A stretch of DNA of 64,000 bases, taken from Solitalea longa. Its GTDB lineage: Bacteria; Bacteroidota; Bacteroidia; Sphingobacteriales; Sphingobacteriaceae. The DNA lies in the NCBI RefSeq assembly GCF_002920915.1, contig NZ_PQVF01000007.1, forward strand, positions 248,001 through 312,000. The letters are read 5' to 3'. A program made the translations under genes and the position numbers. The notes beneath the pieces are model-generated. The model had not been told where the DNA came from. It saw only the letters and a list, made by a program, of their open reading frames with translations, and searched no databases. Every line of letters starts with the position of its first letter. The stretch's first letter is position 1. This document shows, in pieces, positions 42,747 to 50,126 of the stretch.

Positions 42747-43979
42747 TTAAAAATAAGAAGAAATGCCGAACTGAAAACCGCCTGTTTTAGCAGGTGGGTT
42801 GCCTAAAATATCCTGTTGCCAATTGTACAAATAGTTGAAGCGAATAACGGATTGAGCGGATGGCCGCCAGCTGATGGCTCCGGAAATTCCCCAGTAATCG
42901 TCCGCTATGTTCTGATTGTTTTCGTTAAAACGGCCCACGTTCCAGTCTACGTACTCCAATCTTGCTGCAACGTTAATGACTGATTTTTCAAAGTCCAAAA
43001 TAGGCCTCCTTAAAACTGGCTGCACGATGTCCAGAAAACCGCCTTTTTGTTTTCTGCCAAATTGCTGTGTATAGCTACCTGGCACATCCACCCAAACCCA
43101 GGAGAATTCTCCATTCAGGTGAGTATTTAGCTTCGGCAGAACTGAATTAAAATCAAGCGCAAATACGTCAACATGTCTGCGCTTATCCAGGGTTAAGCCA
43201 TCTTCTTCAAATTTATTGTACACACCACCCATATAAGAAATGCCTAACTCGCCTACTTTTTTATGCCTGATTGCGGCTTTACCCGTCATCAACGGAACTC
43301 CGTTAAAGCTCTCCTCAAAACGTTCCTGGTTGAGTTTGCTGGCCGGAAGGAAAGTTTTGTTTTTCGTATTCTCGATGATCTGGTTATCAAAACCATTCGT
43401 CAAATAACCTTCATAAGCTAAAACCCAATCTCCGGTAAATTTCTTGCCGTAAACTCCAAAACCCACATTGCTCCAGGTTGCCGGAAGCATTTGAGTAGCC
43501 GAAACAGGCCTATCCACAAATTCCCATTTTGGCCCATCATGGTTTTGGTTAAAAGAACCAATGGGATTCATAATAATGCCTCCTCTAAAATTAACCAATG
43601 GATTCAATTCAAAGTCGATCGCGGCAAATTCTATATTGATCTCCTTTGCTCCGTCCTCAAATTCAATTTCCGTTAGAAATTTCACCCTTTTCATTACCGT
43701 AGAGGCAGCGAAAAGCGTAAAACGCCTCATTTGAAAACTGCTACCTTCCGTTATACCATCTGTAGTTAAATGCTGATAGTTAGCCTCAACATACCCCCCA
43801 AATGCTATCGGCAATTTGCCAAAACTTAAAAATGGGCGATTATACACCGCATCCATATTCATAGTCAGTTTTGAAGTATCCTGTGCCTGACGTTTAAGCA
43901 AGGATGAATCGATCTGAGCAAATCCGGATGTGGTTAATAAGAATGTGAAACTGATAAATGTGAATAAACGTAAGTTCAT
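42747..43979 (-). CDS. Outer-membrane porin (phosphate-selective porin type)
   Basis: A 410-residue beta-barrel porin. Signal peptide MNLRLFTFISFTFLLTTSGFAQ, then alternating amphipathic strands through to a C-terminal aromatic (GGFQFGISSYF), as in OprO/OprP-type porins of Bacteroidota. RFNYLYNWQQDIL and WDVGRF-like strands are typical. It is the third gene of the di-haem/Rieske/porin operon and follows the Rieske gene by 1 nt. It probably supplies or drains a substrate for the redox pair. Confidence 0.85.
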   Translation of the reverse strand: MNLRLFTFISFTFLLTTSGFAQIDSSLLKRQAQDTSKLTMNMDAVYNRPFLSFGKLPIAFGGYVEANYQHLTTDGITEGSSFQMRRFTLFAASTVMKRVKFLTEIEFEDGAKEINIEFAAIDFELNPLVNFRGGIIMNPIGSFNQNHDGPKWEFVDRPVSATQMLPATWSNVGFGVYGKKFTGDWVLAYEGYLTNGFDNQIIENTKNKTFLPASKLNQERFEESFNGVPLMTGKAAIRHKKVGELGISYMGGVYNKFEEDGLTLDKRRHVDVFALDFNSVLPKLNTHLNGEFSWVWVDVPGSYTQQFGRKQKGGFLDIVQPVLRRPILDFEKSVINVAARLEYVDWNVGRFNENNQNIADDYWGISGAISWRPSAQSVIRFNYLYNWQQDILGNPPAKTGGFQFGISSYF

Positions 43980-43980
43980 A

Positions 43981-44427
43981 TTACTTCTTTCTTAGATCAA
44001 TAAAAAGTTGATCATTCATAATTGATACGGGGAATTTCCTTAAATTTTCTTCTGCGGGCCCTTGAGTTACTGTTCCTTTCTTGTCAAACTCGCTGCCGTG
44101 CCCTGGGCAATGCAATGAATCTCCTGCCACTTGCACCTCAGCCCCTGCATGGGTACATTGTAGCCAAAGTGCGCTGTATTCCTGCTCATTCAATCGATAC
44201 ACACAAATAGGAAATTGTAAAGCATCATTTTTTACCAATAGGTAAGAGCGATATACATTTGCTCCTTTTTTTACATCCAAAAATTCGGACATTGGCACCG
44301 ATAAACCGTTTGCACTCATTAAGCCGCTTGTATAATGAACGGTGTTGCAGGAAGCCAATGCACTTGCAAGTGAAGGACCAGCCAAACAGGCTATGCAAGT
44401 TTTTAAAATAAATTCACTTCTTTTCAT
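43981..44427 (-). CDS. Rieske [2Fe-2S] protein, exported
   Basis: A 148-residue protein with a complete Rieske cluster site: C91-T-H93 and C107-P-G-H110 (CTHAG ... HCPGHGSEF). The N-terminus (MKRSEFILKTCIACLAGPSLASALASC) looks like a lipoprotein or a weak Tat-type signal. The protein is small for a dioxygenase and has no partner oxygenase nearby. It is most likely an electron carrier for the di-haem oxidoreductase 11 nt upstream. Tightly linked to the porin (1 nt). Confidence 0.88.
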   Translation of the reverse strand: MKRSEFILKTCIACLAGPSLASALASCNTVHYTSGLMSANGLSVPMSEFLDVKKGANVYRSYLLVKNDALQFPICVYRLNEQEYSALWLQCTHAGAEVQVAGDSLHCPGHGSEFDKKGTVTQGPAEENLRKFPVSIMNDQLFIDLRKK

Positions 44428-44438
44428 GGCCTATGGAA

Positions 44439-45638
44439 TTACAAACTTTCCAAGAATTTGATCAGCTTTTGTTTTTCTGATTCGGTTAGTTGGTTAAACC
44501 TGTCGTTACTATTTTGAGCTTCACCGCCGTGCAATAAAATAGCTTGTTCAATGCTTCTGGCCCTGCCGTCGTGCAATAAGAAACATTGTCCGCCTTGTGA
44601 ATTTTTCGACAAACCCAAGCCCCAAAGAGGAGGAGTTCTCCATTCAGCCGTTTTGGCCGAACCTTCGGTGTATCCATCGTCCAACCCCGGTCCCATATCA
44701 TGCAATAAAAGGTCTGTGTATGGATGGAAAATTTGGTTTGCCAATGCTGCAATAGGCGATGTGCCCGTTTTAAGCTCTTGTTTATGGCAGGTTTCGCAAC
44801 CAATGTTTATAAAGAGTTGTTTTCCGCTAATAATATCAGGGTCATTTTGATTGCGTTGAATTGGAGCTTTCAAGGTTTTCAGGTAAAAAACTACATCCAG
44901 TACCGTTTGATTACTTATTTCCGGATCAACTACCTGACCTGAATATGTATCCTTAGACTCATAGAAGGAGGTAATTCCCATATCCTGGTTGTAAGCATTG
45001 GCTGTTTGTTGCATTAGATCATAAGCAGCGGCTTTTTTGCCAAACCTTGCTATGTATTTACCATTATTATTAATGGAATTCGGTCTTAATGTAGCATAAG
45101 CAGGAACTTTGATCCAGTTTGGAATACCGCTGATGCCATCGCCGTTCGCATCTTGTGGATCCGCCATGGCCATAATATCAGCATCGGTTACTGCATCCAG
45201 AAAACCTAAACCAGTATTGGCTGGTGGAGTAAATGAAGAAAAGGTAGCTCCGGCTGGAATTTGCTCAGGTTGAAAACCCGGAACAGCACGGTTTTGTAAT
45301 TGCGGCCCTCCTTGATGAAGGTATTGATTGCCGGTTTCATTGATCTGACCGAAGCGGGTAAGAGTAGTAAAAGGATGGCCTTTCCCATCGCCGGCATGAC
45401 AACTTCCACATGAAGTGGCCACGAACATTGGGCCCAATCCTGTTGCTGTGGTAAACACATCGTCATTAAAGGCAACATCACCTTTTAAGAATTGAGCATT
45501 TTCGGCATATGTAAGGCCTTCAAGGGGCCCATCTAATATCTCATCATCTTTAGGAAGAGAGGGAGAAGTTTTTTCGCAACCAATAAGCAAACTGCTCATG
45601 CCAATTATAACATAGAGCACAATTAATTTTTTGTCCAT
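44439..45638 (-). CDS. Di-haem oxidoreductase (DUF1111-type) lipoprotein
   Basis: A 399-residue exported di-haem cytochrome c. Lipobox SLLIGC (Cys21). First haem motif CGSCH at 77-81 (SCGSCHAGDGKG), second CETCH (IGCETCHKQELK) in the C-terminal half. Between are GLGFLDAVTDADIMAMADPQ and later APIQRN, marks of the putative thiol oxidoreductase family PF06537. The first gene of the operon; a DtxR-type palindrome overlaps its promoter. Substrate unknown; involvement in iron or copper redox is inferred from the regulator. Confidence 0.88.
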   Translation of the reverse strand: MDKKLIVLYVIIGMSSLLIGCEKTSPSLPKDDEILDGPLEGLTYAENAQFLKGDVAFNDDVFTTATGLGPMFVATSCGSCHAGDGKGHPFTTLTRFGQINETGNQYLHQGGPQLQNRAVPGFQPEQIPAGATFSSFTPPANTGLGFLDAVTDADIMAMADPQDANGDGISGIPNWIKVPAYATLRPNSINNNGKYIARFGKKAAAYDLMQQTANAYNQDMGITSFYESKDTYSGQVVDPEISNQTVLDVVFYLKTLKAPIQRNQNDPDIISGKQLFINIGCETCHKQELKTGTSPIAALANQIFHPYTDLLLHDMGPGLDDGYTEGSAKTAEWRTPPLWGLGLSKNSQGGQCFLLHDGRARSIEQAILLHGGEAQNSNDRFNQLTESEKQKLIKFLESL

Positions 45639-45655
45639 TTTGGTGTATTATAAAG

Positions 45656-45686
45656 CAAAAATATGTATTTTTAGACGTATCTAAAA
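45656..45686 (-). promoter_or_regulatory. DtxR-type operator in the di-haem operon promoter
   Basis: TTTTAGA and TCTAAAA flank a CGTA centre (45669-45686), an 18-bp dyad of the kind bound by metal-dependent DtxR/MntR regulators. On the minus strand the -7 box TATTTTTG lies at 45663-45656, so the dyad covers the spacer of the promoter. The DtxR gene starts 67 nt to the right. Confidence 0.65.
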
Positions 45687-45753
45687 TTTATTTTAAGGCG
45701 AACTAATGCAATAACTACAAATAGTTAAAAAATAAACTTAGCCTTACTAAAAA

Positions 45754-46410
45754 ATGGTGTCTACTACGGAAGAAAATTATCTTAAGACCATACAATTATT
45801 ATCCAATAAGGCAGAGGTCAATAGCTTCTTAAGCATTGCTAAAGAGTTGAAAGTATTTCCCTCTTCAGTTACTAGCATGACTAAAAAGCTGGAAAGCAAA
45901 GGATGGGTTATCTACGAATCGGGGCGATCAGTAAAACTTACAAATCAAGGTGAAATCGAAGCACTAAAAATCATTCGAAAACATCGACTTATTGAACTCT
46001 TTTTAATGGAAGTATTAAAAATGGGTTGGGCAGAAGTACATGAAATTGCAGAACAGATGGAGCATATCAAATCAGAACTATTTTTTAATCAATTAGATAA
46101 ACTATTAGGACACCCAAGATTTGATCCCCACGGAGAAGCAATACCCGATGTTAATGGTAAAATAAAGCTTAGAAATACAATCCCATTAAGCGCCTTAAAA
46201 GTTGGAAATAAAGCAACTTTTGTTGCTGTCACCGACGAATCAAGCGATTTTTTGAGGTTTCTTGATAAAATTAACTTATCCATTAACAGCAATATCGAAG
46301 TTCTTCAAATTGAAAGCTATGACGGATCAGTAACTTTTAAATCAGATAAAATTAAAGGACTGACAATAAGTTCTAAAGTTGCCGAAAGGTTGTTGACAAT
46401 AAGTAAATAA
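45754..46410 (+). CDS. DtxR/MntR-family metal-dependent repressor
   Basis: A 218-residue regulator. N-terminal winged helix TEENYLKTIQLLSNKAE...SFLSIAKELKVFPSSVTSMTKKLESKGWV. Dimerisation/metal domain HRLIELFLMEVLKMGWAEVHEIAEQMEHIKSEL with His/Glu ligands, and LGHPRFDPHGEAIPD. C-terminal SH3/FeoA-like domain (about 145-218). It senses Fe or Mn. It is divergent from the di-haem operon and the only plus-strand gene of the metal island, so it is the likely controller of that operon and itself. Confidence 0.92.
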   Translation: MVSTTEENYLKTIQLLSNKAEVNSFLSIAKELKVFPSSVTSMTKKLESKGWVIYESGRSVKLTNQGEIEALKIIRKHRLIELFLMEVLKMGWAEVHEIAEQMEHIKSELFFNQLDKLLGHPRFDPHGEAIPDVNGKIKLRNTIPLSALKVGNKATFVAVTDESSDFLRFLDKINLSINSNIEVLQIESYDGSVTFKSDKIKGLTISSKVAERLLTISK

Positions 46411-46461
46411 TCACCCATAGGTAATCAGTAAAATGAAAACTTGTCACTAAATAAAAAACAA

Positions 46462-46487
46462 AAACGGTGAAGCATGCCTCACCGTTT
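46462..46487. terminator. Bidirectional terminator between dtxR-like and HMA genes
   Basis: AAACGGTGA and TCACCGTTT pair around AGCATGCC. It lies between two convergent genes. Confidence 0.8.
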
Positions 46488-46533
46488 ATATGATTTTTAG
46501 GACAAAGTACCCTAATTGGTATAGCGATTTAGA

Positions 46534-47142
46534 TTAATTGTTTTTAACAACCTCTGCACGGTATTTACTTGATTCGCCTTCGGCACTAAACTCTTCAATG
46601 ATCTTTATCATTTGATCCACTGAAAACTTTGATTGATCAAATACAACCTTTGCAATACCAGTATCAAAATTTACTTCGCTTTGCTTAACGCCTTTTTGCT
46701 TATAAAGGGCTTTCTCAATTCCTTTAGCACAGCCACTGGCGCAGGTCATACCAGATACTTTAAAGAACACGGTTTGAATCCCGCTTTTTGAAGTCTCCTG
46801 AATAGCTGTTTCACGCTGATACTGACAACAACGATGCAACTTATCATATGCTTTCTGAGGAGCTTTTTCACCTTCGGTATCATGTCCAACCGTTGCCACG
46901 GCTTTTTGAACAGATAAAAGATTAGCTGGGGCAGCATAGCTAACTTTTAACTGCTTTGTTTCTTCGTTCCATTCGGCTGAATTTACACCCTGAACTTTCA
47001 TTGCAGCACCCTCAATTCGTGTTTTGCACATACCACAATTGCCCGACACTTTAAAAGTTTCTGTTTTAAGTTCTTGAGCCATTGAGAAATGGGCAATAAA
47101 GCACATAAGTGCTGCTGTTAAAATGAATTTTAATTTTTTCAT
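46534..47142 (-). CDS. Exported two-domain HMA metal-binding protein
   Basis: A 202-residue protein. Signal peptide MKKLKFILTAALMCFIAHFSMA. First HMA domain (about 26-95) with the Cu-type pair C36-x2-C39 in SGNCGMCK. A linker with RCCQYQ. Second HMA domain (about 123-195) with C134-x3-C138 in MTCASGC, a spacing one residue longer than normal CxxC, plus K139-like neighbours. It probably carries Cu(I) in the periplasm for the receptor or pump next door. It follows the TonB receptor by 34 nt. Confidence 0.85.
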   Translation of the reverse strand: MKKLKFILTAALMCFIAHFSMAQELKTETFKVSGNCGMCKTRIEGAAMKVQGVNSAEWNEETKQLKVSYAAPANLLSVQKAVATVGHDTEGEKAPQKAYDKLHRCCQYQRETAIQETSKSGIQTVFFKVSGMTCASGCAKGIEKALYKQKGVKQSEVNFDTGIAKVVFDQSKFSVDQMIKIIEEFSAEGESSKYRAEVVKNN

Positions 47143-47176
47143 GTTATATTATTCTTTATGATTTAGTGAATTTTAT

Positions 47177-49399
47177 TTATCTGTCAATTTTATACCTGAA
47201 ACCGGTATAAATTCTTCGTCCTTCAATTGGCCCCCAGATGTAAGAGGCATCGAAAAAACCCGTGTTAGGATCACCGGAACCTACGATGTAATTTTGCTGG
47301 CGAAAATCGAACAAATTCTCTGCTCCCATGTATAATTCAAAATTTCGCCAGTGACGAGTAAGCTGCAGGTTGATAGTTGAATAAGATTTCGAGAATTCCT
47401 TATAATCACTTATCTCATGCTGATAAGCCTCATTTAAATACGGCAATCTTTTACTTCCAAACCATTGCCAGGTAAAGTTGGCGTTCCATCTACGGTCAAA
47501 AGTTTCATAGAATAAGGAAGCTACCGCACGATGCTTAGATACATAAGGTTCAGTAAATCGTTGGCCATTGGTTTCACGGTACACATCGAGGTATTTGTAT
47601 GAGAGCTTTAGCTCCACTGGTTTCAGGAGATAGTAAGAAGCTTCTACCTGAACATTATTAGCATATGATTCGCCTGTTAAGTTGTGAAAATATACTTTTG
47701 AAGGATCGGTATCGTAATCAGGAATGATCTTATTTGAAAATTGTGTTCTGTAAAGATCAATTCCGATGCTACCGCTTCTGTAATCAAGTTCAAACTTTCT
47801 ATTGGCATTAAAACCGTAGTTCAGGGCTTTTTCCAACTTTAATGGTTCTTCTATTACAATTTCCCGATTGCTAACCTTGATATTGACATTTTCAGCAAGA
47901 ATATTGACTGATTTAAAACCGGTTCCCATAGTAAAACGCAAATCGGTATTTTTATCAACCGACCATTTTACGTTTCCTCTTGGCGTAAGATTAAACTCTC
48001 CATTTGCCCAATCAGCACGCAAACCCGTAACTATTGACAAAGGGCGGTCTCCCGTACTGGTAAAGGTATTTTCTACAAAAACACCTGGCATATTGAGGTC
48101 GTTATTCAATTGCAAGTTTCCGAATTGTTCGTTGATCTTATCTAAACGATAACTTCCCCCCAAATTGATTGAATTCAGCTTGCCGATGGCTTGGTTGTAA
48201 ATCAACCGAAGGTTGAGGCTTTGCTGTCGACCATTATTTGACCTTAAACCATAAAAGCCATCCATATCATGCAATACATACGTGTACTGCAAGCCCAAAC
48301 TTTTGGAATTGCCTGTAGGCACTACAAAACCGGTACGCCCGTATAGCTCCAAACGGTTGGTGATTAATTGCTGCCCGTAGGCTGAAAGATCGCCTTGTTT
48401 TTGGCCAAAACTAAAGCTCTGCTGTCCGCCCATTCGCTCTTCATTTAAGTACTTCACAGAATTTTGAGAGAACCATCCATTACCTGATTCATATTTCCAT
48501 TTACTCAGTACGTTAATATTTTGCAGCATCGGCATATCTAGAAAAGAATCACCATTCTGATCCATTTTCTGTTTAAAACGATCGATATGGAAAGAGAATA
48601 AGGTACTAAGGTCTTTGTTCAGCTTAAACGTTTTGTCCACATTCAACTCGGCACGTGCATATGCATCGAGATATCCGTTCACGAAAAGGTTATCAGTCCG
48701 CATCGGGTCTTTCAGCTCTACGTTAATCATTCCGCTGATGGATTCAGGTCCAACAATCACTGATCCAGGTCCTTTTACAATGTGTATCTGATCAATTTGC
48801 GTTCCCGGTATTCCGTACAAGCCGTAAGTAGAGCCCAATCCGGTAATAACAGGTGCATTTTCGGTTAGTAATTGAGTGTATGATCCGGCGAGTCCCAATA
48901 CCTGTAATTCTTTACTTCCGGTAACACCATCTCGATAGGTAACATCTACGGTAGTATTGGTCTGAAAACTTTCTCCCAGATTGCAACAGGCCGCTTTTTT
49001 CAGTTCTTTAGAAGTAAAAATCTCCGTTTTGCGGGGCTGAACAGAAATCATTGTTGATTCGCGCTGATGCGTAACCACCACTTCATCCAACTGGCGCCCA
49101 CCAGTGACTAAAACTATTTTAATTTCTTTGCTATCGTCAACCAAAACGGTATCTGTTTGCAAACCTACAAATGAGATCACCAATCGACGATCGGTAATAC
49201 CATCTGCTTTAATTGTAAACTCTCCGGTAGTACTTGTACTTACCCCTAAGGCAGTATTTATCCACGACACACTTGCCCCTGCAAGCGGAATTTCTTTTTT
49301 TTCCGGATTGAGTTCAAACACCCTGCCTTTGAGAATTTGCTGGGCATTTACATCAAAACCGACTATAAATAATATTACAATTAGTATTAGACGTTTCAT
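47177..49399 (-). CDS. TonB-dependent receptor, metal-island type
   Basis: A 740-residue outer-membrane receptor. Signal peptide MKRLILIVILFIVGFDVNA; carboxypeptidase-regulatory-like domain (about 22-105); plug with SKELKKAACCNLGESFQTNT and GSVIVGPESISGMINV; then the barrel, ending with a conserved C-terminal aromatic strand (YTGFRYKIDR). The plug carries an adjacent Cys pair (CC), unusual in most receptors. Located between a HYC_CC_PP protein and the HMA protein, it is probably a copper or copper-chelate importer/sensor. Confidence 0.92.
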   Translation of the reverse strand: MKRLILIVILFIVGFDVNAQQILKGRVFELNPEKKEIPLAGASVSWINTALGVSTSTTGEFTIKADGITDRRLVISFVGLQTDTVLVDDSKEIKIVLVTGGRQLDEVVVTHQRESTMISVQPRKTEIFTSKELKKAACCNLGESFQTNTTVDVTYRDGVTGSKELQVLGLAGSYTQLLTENAPVITGLGSTYGLYGIPGTQIDQIHIVKGPGSVIVGPESISGMINVELKDPMRTDNLFVNGYLDAYARAELNVDKTFKLNKDLSTLFSFHIDRFKQKMDQNGDSFLDMPMLQNINVLSKWKYESGNGWFSQNSVKYLNEERMGGQQSFSFGQKQGDLSAYGQQLITNRLELYGRTGFVVPTGNSKSLGLQYTYVLHDMDGFYGLRSNNGRQQSLNLRLIYNQAIGKLNSINLGGSYRLDKINEQFGNLQLNNDLNMPGVFVENTFTSTGDRPLSIVTGLRADWANGEFNLTPRGNVKWSVDKNTDLRFTMGTGFKSVNILAENVNIKVSNREIVIEEPLKLEKALNYGFNANRKFELDYRSGSIGIDLYRTQFSNKIIPDYDTDPSKVYFHNLTGESYANNVQVEASYYLLKPVELKLSYKYLDVYRETNGQRFTEPYVSKHRAVASLFYETFDRRWNANFTWQWFGSKRLPYLNEAYQHEISDYKEFSKSYSTINLQLTRHWRNFELYMGAENLFDFRQQNYIVGSGDPNTGFFDASYIWGPIEGRRIYTGFRYKIDR

Positions 49400-49432
49400 T
49401 AAAAATCAAATTTGTATGACAATAAAATTCAG

Positions 49433-49455
49433 GGCAAAAACAGATTGTTTCTGCC
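49433..49455 (-). promoter_or_regulatory. Hairpin in the leader between HYC gene and TonB receptor gene
   Basis: On the minus strand, GGCAGAAAC pairs with GTTTTTGCC (one G-U pair) around AATCT. It ends 34 nt before the receptor ATG and starts about 20 nt after the HYC stop codon. Confidence 0.5.
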
Positions 49456-49476
49456 AAATTGGTCAACAGAAAATGA

Positions 49477-49956
49477 TCAAATAAGGAAGGTTTGGGTGAG
49501 AAGTAGGATGGAGCAATTTCGGGGAGGAGGTTCCTTGAAGTTGCTGGAAGTAGTAGAATGAAGGCTTGCTAAATCATTCTGAAAGGTAAAATGGTAAGCA
49601 AACAGGAATAGTTCAACAGATAATAGTTTTGCCTGTTCGGCCCTTGCCAATGAAAGAAAATCATCTTTAGTTTGGATGGTTTTCACCTCATTATGGCAAA
49701 AACTTTCATCATCAGCCTTTGGCTCATCGATTACACCGCAGCTTTCTGCCGCTACTAAAAAGCTGGAATCTTTAGTATGGCAACAAAAGCCAACATCAGC
49801 CTTTTGCTCATCGTTTACATCACAGCAACAGCTTTCTACCGCTGCCAAAACGCTGACATCTTTTAATTTACCACCGCAATAATGCGCATACACACTCACT
49901 CCTACCACGTTTAGCAGTAAGAATATGCACATTGTTATAGCGATGATTTTTTTCAT
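49477..49956 (-). CDS. HYC_CC_PP-type Cys-rich exported protein, module C leader
   Basis: A 159-residue protein. Signal peptide MKKIIAITMCIFLLLNVVGVSVYA, then HYC (25-27), ESCCC (41-45), a second CC near 58-59 and SC at 72-73. Residues 38-61 and 68-91 are imperfect copies. The C-terminal tail carries KEPPPRNC, the proline motif of the HYC_CC_PP family. The longest frame begins three codons earlier, but the -7 box TATGTTTG ends 7 nt before the ATG at 49956, so this start is chosen. It directly precedes the TonB receptor. Confidence 0.85.
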   Translation of the reverse strand: MKKIIAITMCIFLLLNVVGVSVYAHYCGGKLKDVSVLAAVESCCCDVNDEQKADVGFCCHTKDSSFLVAAESCGVIDEPKADDESFCHNEVKTIQTKDDFLSLARAEQAKLLSVELFLFAYHFTFQNDLASLHSTTSSNFKEPPPRNCSILLLTQTFLI

Positions 49957-49962
49957 TGGTTG

Positions 49963-49993
49963 CAAACATAAAATCTTCTTTATTTATTTTCAA
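49963..49993 (-). promoter_or_regulatory. Promoter of module C, abutting the start codon
   Basis: On the minus strand: TTG (49993-49991), 20-nt spacer, TATGTTTG (49970-49963), then ATG after 7 nt. The expected leader is 0-3 nt long. Confidence 0.65.
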
Positions 49994-50126
49994 CATGAGT
50001 ATGTAACAAAAGAGATGGATCTTTGAGCGTAGTGAGTTGCTTTATCCGACGCCAGTTTCCCAATTCCCACCACAGAGCAAACACGCTAGCGAAGAAAAAT
50101 AATTAACAGGCGTGGCAAGAGGCCTT

